Positions 26,346 to 34,871 of a stretch of 64,000 nucleotides of DNA are shown in pieces (positions within the stretch are counted from its first letter, which is position 1; each line of letters begins with the position of its first letter). The notes under the pieces were generated by a model. It made no database searches. It was not told the origin of the DNA and saw only the letters and a program-made list of their open reading frames with translations. Position numbers and translations under genes: made by a program. Origin of the DNA: Candidatus Enterocloster excrementipullorum (GTDB taxonomy: Bacteria; Bacillota; Clostridia; Lachnospirales; Lachnospiraceae); contig DWWT01000047.1 in NCBI GenBank assembly GCA_019119575.1, positions 1 through 64,000 of the forward strand, written 5' to 3'.

Positions 26346-27896
26346 ATGAAGCATATCCGAAAACTTTTCCGCATTATTTTTGGACGGACCGCCTTTGTTG
26401 TTTTGGCTCTGCTTCTCCAGATCGCGATTTTAGTGACATTCTTTCTGCGGCTGGAGAATTATATGCACATCGTGTATGTTGTCTCTCTTTTCCTCAGCGC
26501 TGTGGTCATCATCTATATTTTCAATGAGCCCATCAACTCCAGCTTTAAGCTGGCATGGATCGTGCCGGTGCTTGTGATTCCGGTGTTCGGTGTGATGCTC
26601 TATATTTTTGTGCAGCTCCAGCCACAGACAAAATTCACCGCGCGGCAGATCCGCAGGCGGGCACAGGAGACGAAGCCTTTTCTCTCCCAGGATGCGCAGA
26701 CCGCCCGGGCTTTGGGCCAGACGGATCCCGGAGAAGGAAGGCTGGCGGAATATCTCAAGGATTACGCGGGGTACCCGGTTTACCGGAATACCTATGTGAA
26801 ATATTTTCCGCTGGGCGAGGACAAATTCAGGGATCTCCTTGAGGAGCTTAAAAAGGCGGAGCATTTTATTTTCCTGGAATATTTTATTATTGACCGGGGC
26901 TATATGTGGGACAGCATTCTCGCGGTGCTGGAAGAGAAGGCACGGGCCGGGGTGGAGGTTCGGGTGATGTATGACGGGATGTGCTGCCTGATGCTTCTTC
27001 CCTATCACTATCCCAGGGAGCTGGAGGCAAAGGGCATCCGATGCAAGATGTTCTTCCCCATAAAACCCACGCTGTCCACTCACCACAACAACCGGGATCA
27101 CCGCAAGATTGCCGTAATTGATGGGCACACCGCGTTTACCGGCGGGGTAAACCTGGCAGACGAATACATCAACCGGCGGATCCGCTTCGGCCACTGGAAG
27201 GATGTGGCCGTCATGCTGAAGGGGGAAGCGGTAAAAAGCTTCACCATGATGTTTCTGCAGATGTGGAATGTGACGGAGTCCAGGCCTGATGACTACAGCC
27301 GGTATATTCCAAAGGAGCCGTATATTTTTCCCGGAGGGATGGAGCCCACGGGCTTTGTGGCGCCCTATGGGGACGGCCCTATGGACCGGGAACTGGTGGG
27401 AAAACAGGTGTATCTCGATATCCTGAACCGCGCCAAGAAGTATGTTTATATTATGACGCCCTACCTGATTCTGGACGATGAGATGGAAAATGCGCTCTGC
27501 TATGGGGCAAAGCGGGGAGTGGATGTGCGGATCATTATGCCGCATATTCCGGATAAAAAATACGCGTACCTTCTGGCCAGAACCTACTATCCGGAGCTGA
27601 TCGCCGCCGGGGTAAAGATCTACGAATATACCCCGGGATTTGTCCACGGAAAAGTGTTTGTCAGCGACGATGAGAAGGCGGTCGTGGGAACCATTAATTT
27701 GGATTTCCGCAGCCTGTATCTCCACTTTGAGTGTGCGGCTTATATGTACAGGAACCGCGTGGTGGAGGACATTCTTCGGGACTATGAGGAAACTTTGAAA
27801 AAATGCCGTCTGGTTACGGATCAGGACTGCAGGCAGTTCAGCCGGGCAGGCACACGGGCCGGCCGGCTCCTGCGTCTGATCGCACCCCTGATGTAG
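26346..27896 (+). CDS. cls: cardiolipin synthase
   Basis: Joins two phosphatidylglycerols into cardiolipin. The 516-residue protein has two N-terminal membrane helices (about residues 14-33 and 40-80) and two phospholipase D motifs, HRKIAVID at 252-259 and HGKVFVSD at 434-441, each with the HxKxxxxD pattern. The N-terminal PLDc_N region is present, so this is a full-length Cls of the B. subtilis type. It is probably cotranscribed with the CcdA-TlpA gene and ends inside its own terminator stem. Confidence 0.95.
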   Translation: MKHIRKLFRIIFGRTAFVVLALLLQIAILVTFFLRLENYMHIVYVVSLFLSAVVIIYIFNEPINSSFKLAWIVPVLVIPVFGVMLYIFVQLQPQTKFTARQIRRRAQETKPFLSQDAQTARALGQTDPGEGRLAEYLKDYAGYPVYRNTYVKYFPLGEDKFRDLLEELKKAEHFIFLEYFIIDRGYMWDSILAVLEEKARAGVEVRVMYDGMCCLMLLPYHYPRELEAKGIRCKMFFPIKPTLSTHHNNRDHRKIAVIDGHTAFTGGVNLADEYINRRIRFGHWKDVAVMLKGEAVKSFTMMFLQMWNVTESRPDDYSRYIPKEPYIFPGGMEPTGFVAPYGDGPMDRELVGKQVYLDILNRAKKYVYIMTPYLILDDEMENALCYGAKRGVDVRIIMPHIPDKKYAYLLARTYYPELIAAGVKIYEYTPGFVHGKVFVSDDEKAVVGTINLDFRSLYLHFECAAYMYRNRVVEDILRDYEETLKKCRLVTDQDCRQFSRAGTRAGRLLRLIAPLM

Positions 27897-27913
27897 GTCA
27901 GGGGTATTTTTTT
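27884..27913 (+). terminator. intrinsic terminator of cls
   Basis: ACCCCTGA (27884-27891) pairs with TCAGGGGT (27898-27905), loop of six bases, followed by ATTTTTTT. The cls stop codon lies in the loop. Confidence 0.9.
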
Positions 27914-28060
27914 GCCGTTATTCGGGAGCAGAGGGGCTTGTTTTTAAAAAAAGACACAGTTGTTTCACAAAATGAACATATTTAGATGATATCTTTAGGA
28001 ACAGTTAATTAAGTTAATTTTTAGTTTATTTGAACCTTATACGAGAGGAGTTTTACCACC

Positions 28061-29230
28061 ATGAAGAAATCTCATCACGCGTGCCGTTATGTGTGCGGTT
28101 CCCTGGCGGTTGTGACCGCCGCTGCATCCTGGACGCCCCTTACCGTATATGCCGCCAATGCCTCTTCCAGCAATTTTGATATGAGGCAGCAGGTGGTGAG
28201 CCTGACAGGCATTATGGATGTAACCAGCTTCCGGGAGGAGGTCACACGGGGGGACTTCGCAAGGATGCTGGTAAATGCTTCCAGCTACCGGGAGAATCTT
28301 CCCACGGTGGCTGTTTCTGTTTTTGCGGATGTCCCGGCCACGAATCCGAATGCCATCTATATACGGATTGCAGCTTCACAGGGCTGGATGACCGGGTATC
28401 TGGGAGGCCTGTTTAAACCCGATGAATCCGTGTCTTACAAGGATGCGGTGAAGGCCATGCTGACTATGTTGGGCTATACGGACGATGACTTTGTCGGGGA
28501 TCTGTCCACCTCCCGCCTTTCCAAATTCAATGATCTGGAGCTCAATGAGAATGTAAACCGCAGTCTGGAAGACAAACTGAACCAGACGGACTGCATGAAC
28601 CTGTTCTATAACCTGTTAAAGGCTAATCCCAAGGACGAGACGGGAATTTATGGAGCGATTCTGGATTGCGAGCTTACGTCGGATGGAGAGATTAATCCCA
28701 TCGGCATCCTGGAAGACGAGCGGAAGGGCCCCATCCTGGTGCGCAGTGGGTTCAGCGTGGCCGAGAGCGTACCATTTGACACAGATGACGCCAATGTGTT
28801 CTTAAATGGTACGGCAAGTTCTCTGGAGGAAGTAAAAACCGCTCAGCAGAATGCCGGCTTTGCTGTGGTTTACTATAATGTAAAGTCCAAGACCATCTGG
28901 GCGTACACGACTACGGATTGGGATGAGGATGACTATGTAGGAAATAACACCTATGTGCTCATAAAGGGCGAGATTAAGAACATCTATTATCAGTCTACAG
29001 ATGTGATGACTCCCACATCCATCCGGATCGAGGTGGACTCACAAAACACGGACGATATTTATGAGAGCGTGGAGCCGGATTCCGATGGCTATTATACCAT
29101 CACGCTGGATTCGGCCGAACTTCAGTATATGTTCTCCATCTACGGCGTCTTGGAAGTGGGCGACGAGGTGGTCCTGGTCTGCAATTACGACAACGGAAGC
29201 TTTACGGCAGTGGATGCCATCGAATACTAA
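28061..29230 (+). CDS. secreted protein with S-layer homology-like region
   Basis: A 389-residue exported protein. A signal peptide covers about residues 1-31 (ending at VYA). The segment after it contains a typical SLH pattern: GDFARMLVNASSYRE, FADVPATNPNAIYIRIAASQ, GWMTGYLGGLFKPDESVSYK (about residues 64-130), which would bind secondary wall polymers. The C-terminal 200 residues are acidic and beta-rich without a family I recognise. AGAGGAGTTTTACCACC precedes the ATG. Only 19 bases separate it from the MacA-like gene, so it may serve the same efflux system as a wall-anchored partner. Confidence 0.8.
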   Translation: MKKSHHACRYVCGSLAVVTAAASWTPLTVYAANASSSNFDMRQQVVSLTGIMDVTSFREEVTRGDFARMLVNASSYRENLPTVAVSVFADVPATNPNAIYIRIAASQGWMTGYLGGLFKPDESVSYKDAVKAMLTMLGYTDDDFVGDLSTSRLSKFNDLELNENVNRSLEDKLNQTDCMNLFYNLLKANPKDETGIYGAILDCELTSDGEINPIGILEDERKGPILVRSGFSVAESVPFDTDDANVFLNGTASSLEEVKTAQQNAGFAVVYYNVKSKTIWAYTTTDWDEDDYVGNNTYVLIKGEIKNIYYQSTDVMTPTSIRIEVDSQNTDDIYESVEPDSDGYYTITLDSAELQYMFSIYGVLEVGDEVVLVCNYDNGSFTAVDAIEY

Positions 29231-29249
29231 ATAAATTGCGAGGTGCGGT

Positions 29250-31067
29250 ATGAAGATAGGAAAAGTGCCAATGGGATCCCTGCTGGGCAGGCTGCCCCTG
29301 CCTGGAAAAAAGAAGGGGGAGATCGCTCCGTCGGGGAGCAGCACCCCGGAGCCGTCCCAGGGAAACTCCGGGAAAAAGAAAAAAAGACGGAAACTGAAGC
29401 TGTGGATGAAGATTATCATTGTCCTGCTCCTTGTGGCGGCGGTTCTGGCAGTGGTCATGTTTCAGAGAAGCCGGGCAGCGGCCCAGGCGGCGGCAACGGC
29501 GTCTTCAGTGAACACAGCGACCGTAGAGCGCAGGGACGTCACTTCCGAGCTTTCCTCCACAGGAACGCTGGAAGCAGCGGATTCCTACAGCATCGTATCC
29601 CTTGTGGAGGGGGATGTGATCAGTGCGGATTTTGAGGAGGGTGACCAGGTGGAGGCAGGACAGATACTCTACCAAATCGACAGCTCCAGCGTGCTGACCC
29701 AGCTGACCAGCGCTCAGAATTCTCTCACGAGAGCCCAGGAAAGCTATGATGATGCGGTGGCGGACTATAATAAGGCGCTGTCTGACTACAGCGGCAATAC
29801 ATACAAGGCTACGGAGAGCGGTTATATCAGCGAGCTGAACATCCATGTGGGAGACAGGATAAGCGGAAGCGCGACCCTGGCACAGCTCTACAGCGACGAT
29901 GTGATGAAAATCCGGGTCCCCTTCCTCTCCGGTGAAGCGGCTCTGATTGCTCCCGGCATGGCGGCGGTTCTCACTCTGGTTGACACAGGCGAGCAGGTAG
30001 CCGGAACCGTCACGGCGGTGGCTTCCCAGGAAACCGCTCTCACCGGAGGACGGCTGGTTAAATATGTGACCATGGAGGTGGCAAACCCCGGCGGACTTAC
30101 CATCACTACCCAGGCCACGGCCCAGATCGGGGATTTTATCGGAAGCGACGAGGGGACATTTGCCGCGGTCATTGACAAGGCAATGAACGCGAATCTCTCC
30201 GCTACGGTGGAGGTGGCGGCCGTTCTGGTAGAGGAAGGTGCTTATGTGACCAACGGAACCCCCATTTTCCTTATGACGGACGAGACGGCGGAGGATCTGA
30301 TTGACAGCTACCAGGATTCCATGGACAACGCGGAATCCCAGCTCGAGAGCGCCCAGACCAGTCTGGATAATACCCAGGAGGAGTATGACAATTATACCAT
30401 TACAGCTCCTATTTCCGGCCAGGTAATCACCAAAAATTATAAGGTAGGCGACACCATTGAGCGGAATACAAGCAGCAGCACCACGGTGGCCACGATCTAT
30501 GATCTGTCGGAGCTTACCTTTGAGATGTCAATCGATGAGCTGGATGTCCTGAACGTGGAGGTGGGCCAGACCGTGGAGGTGACGGCGGATGCCCTGGAGG
30601 GGCAGACCTTTACCGGAACGGTTACAAATGTAAGCCTGGAAAGCTCCTATTCCAACGGCGTGACCACGTATCCGGTGACGGTAACCATGAATGAGATGGG
30701 CGACCTGCTTCCGGGAATGAATGTGGACGGCGTGATCATTCTGGACGAAGCGGAAGATGTGCTGGCCGTTCCCTCCGGCGCCCTCATGCGCGGCAACCAG
30801 GTCTATGTGCAGGATACATCTGTGACAGAGGCCCAGGGACCGGTTCCCGCAGGATTCAGGGCTGTTCAGGTGGAGACCGGCGTAATCAGCGATTCCTATG
30901 TGGAGATTACCAGCGGTCTGGAGGAAGGCGATGTTGTATATGTGGCTGATACCACGTCGACGACAACCGGATTTATGATGATGGGTCCCGGAGGCATGGG
31001 CGGCGGTCCCGGAGGCATGGGCGGTATGGGAGGCGGCCCCGGCGGCGGAGGCGGCGGACGCCGGTAG
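29250..31067 (+). CDS. MacA/HlyD-type periplasmic adaptor of an ABC efflux system
   Basis: A 605-residue adaptor. A basic cytoplasmic stretch (residues 1-49) precedes one membrane helix (about 50-68), then split biotinyl-lipoyl segments (SIVSLVEGDVISADFEEGDQ and YTITAPISGQVITKNYKVGD), coiled-coil segments around 145-170 and 350-380, and beta-barrel domains. The tail is an odd stretch of about 30 residues made almost only of Gly, Met and Pro, ending in GGGGGGRR. Adaptors link MacB-type permeases to the outside; in Gram-positive bacteria they face the wall. Followed by the matching ATPase and permease genes. Confidence 0.9.
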   Translation: MKIGKVPMGSLLGRLPLPGKKKGEIAPSGSSTPEPSQGNSGKKKKRRKLKLWMKIIIVLLLVAAVLAVVMFQRSRAAAQAAATASSVNTATVERRDVTSELSSTGTLEAADSYSIVSLVEGDVISADFEEGDQVEAGQILYQIDSSSVLTQLTSAQNSLTRAQESYDDAVADYNKALSDYSGNTYKATESGYISELNIHVGDRISGSATLAQLYSDDVMKIRVPFLSGEAALIAPGMAAVLTLVDTGEQVAGTVTAVASQETALTGGRLVKYVTMEVANPGGLTITTQATAQIGDFIGSDEGTFAAVIDKAMNANLSATVEVAAVLVEEGAYVTNGTPIFLMTDETAEDLIDSYQDSMDNAESQLESAQTSLDNTQEEYDNYTITAPISGQVITKNYKVGDTIERNTSSSTTVATIYDLSELTFEMSIDELDVLNVEVGQTVEVTADALEGQTFTGTVTNVSLESSYSNGVTTYPVTVTMNEMGDLLPGMNVDGVIILDEAEDVLAVPSGALMRGNQVYVQDTSVTEAQGPVPAGFRAVQVETGVISDSYVEITSGLEEGDVVYVADTTSTTTGFMMMGPGGMGGGPGGMGGMGGGPGGGGGGRR

Positions 31068-31098
31068 CCGTCTATCATCAGGAAAGGAAACATGGCAT

Positions 31099-31860
31099 AT
31101 GGAAGCGGCTGTAATGGAACAAAACCAGGCTCCCCCCGCAAAGGGGGAGGCGCTGATTGAATTAAAGCATATATATAAGATATACTATTTGGGCGGCGAG
31201 GAAATACGGGCCAGCGACGATGTGAGCCTGACCATCTGCCGCGGAGAATTCGTGGCTATTGTGGGCAAATCCGGAAGCGGGAAGTCCACTCTGATGAATA
31301 TTATCGGCGCGCTCGATGTGCCTTCCATGGGAGAGTATTTCCTGGGAGGAGAGGACGTGAGCGATATGACGGACAAGGAGCTGGCACATATCCGCAATAA
31401 GATGATCGGATTCATTTTCCAGCAGTATAATCTTCTCCCCAAGCTGAATATTCTGGAAAATGTGGAGCTTCCCCTGCTGTATGCCGGGGTGGGCGCCTCA
31501 GAGCGGAAGGAGAGGGCGATGGCCTCCCTGCGGAAGGTGGGGCTGGAGGAAAAATGGCGCAATTTTCCCAACCAGCTCTCCGGAGGACAGCAGCAGAGAG
31601 TGTCCATTGCCCGGGCTCTGGCGGGGACGCCGTCGCTGATTCTCGCCGATGAACCCACCGGCGCCCTGGATTCCAGGACCAGCCGGGATGTGCTGAATTT
31701 TCTGAAGCAGCTCAACGAGGAAGGAAACACGATTGTGATGATCACCCATGACAACTCCATTGCCGTGGAGGCCAAGCGGGTGGTGCGCATTGCCGATGGA
31801 AAGATCAATTTTGACGGAGACGTGAAGGACTATGTATCAATCATTCAAGCTGGCTCTTAA
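31099..31860 (+). CDS. MacB-type ABC transporter ATPase
   Basis: A 253-residue ATPase of the LolD/MacB family. It has Walker A GKSGSGKS (near residues 55-62), the family segment FIFQQYNLLPKLNILENVELP, signature LSGGQQQRVSIARAL and Walker B LILADEPTGALD. Such ATPases drive export of peptides, antibiotics or lipoproteins together with an FtsX-like permease. The gene lies 31 bases after the adaptor gene and overlaps the permease start by 29 bases. An in-frame ATG at 31114 is a possible alternative start. Confidence 0.93.
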   Translation: MEAAVMEQNQAPPAKGEALIELKHIYKIYYLGGEEIRASDDVSLTICRGEFVAIVGKSGSGKSTLMNIIGALDVPSMGEYFLGGEDVSDMTDKELAHIRNKMIGFIFQQYNLLPKLNILENVELPLLYAGVGASERKERAMASLRKVGLEEKWRNFPNQLSGGQQQRVSIARALAGTPSLILADEPTGALDSRTSRDVLNFLKQLNEEGNTIVMITHDNSIAVEAKRVVRIADGKINFDGDVKDYVSIIQAGS

Positions 31861-33010
31861 GAGCATCTGGGGCAATAAAATGCGCTCCTTTCTGACCATG
31901 CTGGGAATCATCATCGGCGTGGCCGCGGTGATTATTCTGGTGAGTATTGTAAACGGATATATGGGGAGCGTGGTGGAAAGCTTCGCCAGCATGGGCGTCA
32001 ACCGGATCAATGTAAATGTGACCAACTTGAGTTCCCGCTCCCTGGACGAGGATGATATGTACGCCTTCTATGATGAAAATACGGATCTTTTTGCCCAGAT
32101 CTCTCCCAGCGTCACGGTGAGCACAACGGTAAAGCACGGCACGGACGAGATGGATTATACCTCGGTGGGCGGCTACAGCGAGCAGTATCTGGACATTATG
32201 GATTATGAGCTGGAGGCGGGCCGGAATATCGCTTACTCCGATATTATTTCCCGGCAGAAGGTCTGCGTTGTGGGCGCGTATGTGGCTCAGACTTTGTACG
32301 GCAGTGCCCAGAGCGCGGTGGGGCAGACGATCAAGATCGGCGGCTATGCGTTCAATATCATCGGCGTGGTGGAAGCTCAGGAGGAGGATGATATGGACGA
32401 CGGGGGCACGGACGATTTTGTGTGGCTGCCTTACAGCGTGGCGGTGAAGATGTCGCGGAACGCGGTAATCAGCAACTATATTCTCACCTCCATCGATACC
32501 TCCATGTCGGACGAATGCGTGGACGCCATCGAGAGCTTCCTCTATGAGACCTTTATGGATGACGATCTTTACATGGTAACGGCTATGAGCGAGATGCTGG
32601 ATTCCTTAAACGAGCAGATCGCTATGATGAGCGCCATGCTGGGCGGCATTGCCGGAATCTCCCTTCTGGTGGCAGGTGTGGGCGTTATGAACATTATGCT
32701 CGTATCCGTGACGGAGCGGACGCGGGAGATCGGTATCCGCAAGTCCCTGGGTGCCGACAAGGGAACCATCATGCAGCAGTTCGTCATTGAGGCCGCGGTG
32801 ACCAGCTCCTTGGGCGGCATCATCGGAATTCTGATCGGCTGCGGGGCTACGGGGGTAGCAGGCACTCTCATGGGCATCAGCGCCTCCCCCACGCCGGTAG
32901 CAATCCTGGTTTCTTTCAGCGTGTCCGTGGGAATCGGGCTGCTCTTCGGATACATGCCGGCCAGCCGGGCGGCAAATCTAAATCCCATTGACGCCCTGCG
33001 AAGCGAGTGA
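31832..33010 (+). CDS. MacB/FtsX-type ABC transporter permease
   Basis: A 392-residue permease with the four-helix MacB topology: one N-terminal helix (about residues 18-40), a large extracellular MacB-core domain of about 230 residues that is rich in Asp and Met, then three C-terminal helices beginning near residue 270. The segment TERTREIGIRKSLGADKGTI is the conserved FtsX coupling region. It partners the overlapping ATPase and the upstream adaptor. The exported substrate is unknown; a wall-targeted molecule is plausible given the SLH neighbour. Confidence 0.92.
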   Translation: MYQSFKLALKSIWGNKMRSFLTMLGIIIGVAAVIILVSIVNGYMGSVVESFASMGVNRINVNVTNLSSRSLDEDDMYAFYDENTDLFAQISPSVTVSTTVKHGTDEMDYTSVGGYSEQYLDIMDYELEAGRNIAYSDIISRQKVCVVGAYVAQTLYGSAQSAVGQTIKIGGYAFNIIGVVEAQEEDDMDDGGTDDFVWLPYSVAVKMSRNAVISNYILTSIDTSMSDECVDAIESFLYETFMDDDLYMVTAMSEMLDSLNEQIAMMSAMLGGIAGISLLVAGVGVMNIMLVSVTERTREIGIRKSLGADKGTIMQQFVIEAAVTSSLGGIIGILIGCGATGVAGTLMGISASPTPVAILVSFSVSVGIGLLFGYMPASRAANLNPIDALRSE

Positions 33011-33025
33011 TAGGAGGTGCTTTTT

Positions 33026-34024
33026 ATGAAGGTGCTTGACATGCACTGCGATACCATAGGAGAGCTTTACGGCCAGGAAAAGGCAGGGGTTTCCCAGGGA
33101 ATAGTGAGAAACAGCCTGATGGTGGATCTGGAGAAAATGGAGAGAGGGGATTACGGCCTTCAGGTCTTTGCGCTGTTTGTGAACCTGCAGAGCGCGGGGG
33201 ATGATCCCTTTGCCCGCTGCATGGAGATGGCGGACACCTTTTACAGGGAACTCTCCGCTTATCCGGACCGGATCGGCATTGTGCGCACATATGAGGATAT
33301 TGAGAAAAACTGGAAGAGAGGGAGGATGTCAGCCCTTCTGTCCATTGAGGAGGGCGGTACATGCAGGGGAAACCTGGCGTTCCTCAGGGACTTCTACCGC
33401 CTGGGCGTGCGGATGATGACGCTGACATGGAATTATCCCAATGAGCTGGCGTATCCCAACCGCTTCTCGCGTCTTCCGGACGGAAGGGGATGCTTTGAGG
33501 CGGAGACAGAGAGAGGGCTCACCGAGACCGGCATTGCGTTTGTGGAGGAAATGGACCGGCTGGGGATGATCATCGACGTATCCCATCTGGGCGATAAGGG
33601 CATCTGGGATGTCCTGGAGCGGGCAAAAGGCCCGGTTGTGGCCAGCCATTCCAATGCCCGGGCGCTGGCTTCCCATCCCCGGAATCTGACGGACGATATG
33701 ATTCGCCGGCTCTCGGAAAAAGGGGGCGTCATGGGCATCAACTACTGCGCTGCGTTCCTGGAGGATTTCGGGCCGGAGGAGAAGGAAATCAGCCGGATCA
33801 GCCGGATGGTGGAGCACATGAAGCACATCCGGAACGTGGGCGGGATCGGGTGCATTGGCCTGGGATCGGACTTTGACGGAATTTCCTGCCCTCTGGAGAT
33901 GGAGAATGCCGCAGCTCTGCCGAGACTTGCGCAGGAGATGGAACGGGCAGGATTTTCGGCCGGGGAGATTGAGGCGGTGTTTTACGGGAATGCTCTCCGG
34001 GTATTTCGGGATGTGCTCGCATAA
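33026..34024 (+). CDS. membrane dipeptidase family (M19) peptidase
   Basis: A 332-residue zinc dipeptidase of the renal dipeptidase family, which hydrolyses L-D or L-L dipeptides. Metal ligands fit the family: His7 and Asp9 (DMHCDT), Glu in LSIEEGG near residue 113, and His in DVSHLGDKG and ASHSNARAL. The ATG at 33026 follows TAGGAGGTGC; an in-frame GTG at 33017 lies inside the ribosome site and is rejected. It comes 15 bases after the permease and may be in the same transcript. Confidence 0.93.
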   Translation: MKVLDMHCDTIGELYGQEKAGVSQGIVRNSLMVDLEKMERGDYGLQVFALFVNLQSAGDDPFARCMEMADTFYRELSAYPDRIGIVRTYEDIEKNWKRGRMSALLSIEEGGTCRGNLAFLRDFYRLGVRMMTLTWNYPNELAYPNRFSRLPDGRGCFEAETERGLTETGIAFVEEMDRLGMIIDVSHLGDKGIWDVLERAKGPVVASHSNARALASHPRNLTDDMIRRLSEKGGVMGINYCAAFLEDFGPEEKEISRISRMVEHMKHIRNVGGIGCIGLGSDFDGISCPLEMENAAALPRLAQEMERAGFSAGEIEAVFYGNALRVFRDVLA

Positions 34025-34025
34025 T

Positions 34026-34079
34026 TTTACATAAATTTTACAATTTAACGTAGCGGATTTTACTTCTGTCTGGTATGCT
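34026..34079 (+). promoter_or_regulatory. Pho-box-like phased repeats and -10 of the two-component operon
   Basis: TTTACA at 34026-34031 and 34037-34042, and TTTACT at 34059-34064, lie on an 11-base period (the 34048 position is degenerate). They are followed by TATGCT at 34074-34079 with no good -35. This is the layout of B. subtilis-type PhoP-activated promoters, implying autoregulation by the response regulator just downstream. Confidence 0.5.
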
Positions 34080-34112
34080 GTTTACATACCCGCGGTGCGT
34101 GAGGGATCGGGG

Positions 34113-34135
34113 GCTCTGCGCACTGCGCGCAGAGC
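34113..34135 (+). other. leader hairpin before the response regulator
   Basis: GCTCTGCGC (34113-34121) pairs perfectly with GCGCAGAGC (34127-34135) around a five-base loop. It is followed by GGGG, not T, so it is not a terminator; it may stabilise the 5' end or mask the leader. Confidence 0.6.
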
Positions 34136-34163
34136 GGGGAAATGGAAAGGCAGGAAGGAAATC

Positions 34164-34871
34164 ATGGATAAAATTTACATTGTTGAGGATGATGAGAATA
34201 TACGAAACCTTTTAAAAATTGCCCTGGAGGGGTTCGGCTATGAGGCGCAGGGCTTTGAGACAGCGGAGGAGGGGCTGGAGCAGATCGCTCAGAATCCGCC
34301 GGATCTTGTGATTTTTGACTGGATGCTTCCGGGTATGGATGGGGTTGCGGCTATCCGCCAGCTCCGTCAGACCGAGGAGGGAAGGGATATGCCCATCATG
34401 CTTCTCACAGCCAAGGAGAAAGAGCTGGACAAGGTGGTGGGGCTTGACTGCGGAGCGGATGACTATATGGTCAAGCCCTTCGGCGTGCTGGAGCTCTCGG
34501 CCAGGATTCGGAGCCTTCTGCGCCGGGTTCGCAGGGAAGAAAACAGAGACATTCTTTCCTATCAGGGGATCAGCGTCAACCGCAAGACACGGGAGGTTGT
34601 GAGCAGCGGCCGGTCTGTGGAGCTTACTCTAAAAGAATTTGAACTGCTGGTATATCTTTTGGAAAATCAGTCCCGCGTGGTCACCAGGGATGAACTGTTA
34701 AACCGTATCTGGGGCTATGAGTACGACGGGGAGACGCGTACCTTGGATATGCATATACGGACCCTCCGGCAGAAGCTGGGAGAGGAGGGCGGAGCCTGCA
34801 TCAAGACGGTGCGGGGCGTGGGCTACCGGATGATTCGTCAGGAAGGAGGCCAAGGGGGAAAATATGCGTAA
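34164..34871 (+). CDS. OmpR/PhoB-family response regulator, PhoP-like
   Basis: A 235-residue response regulator. The receiver domain has the acidic pocket EDD (residues 8-10), phospho-acceptor Asp52 (LVIFDWMLPGMDG), Thr in LLTAKE and Lys in YMVKPFG. The C-terminal winged helix spans about 135-230 (LTLKEFELLVYLLENQ; ending VRGVGYRM). The ATG at 34164 follows AGGAAGGAAATC. It overlaps the kinase gene by 8 bases. Phased TTTACA repeats upstream suggest a phosphate-responsive PhoP, but the family also includes other envelope regulators. Confidence 0.92.
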   Translation: MDKIYIVEDDENIRNLLKIALEGFGYEAQGFETAEEGLEQIAQNPPDLVIFDWMLPGMDGVAAIRQLRQTEEGRDMPIMLLTAKEKELDKVVGLDCGADDYMVKPFGVLELSARIRSLLRRVRREENRDILSYQGISVNRKTREVVSSGRSVELTLKEFELLVYLLENQSRVVTRDELLNRIWGYEYDGETRTLDMHIRTLRQKLGEEGGACIKTVRGVGYRMIRQEGGQGGKYA

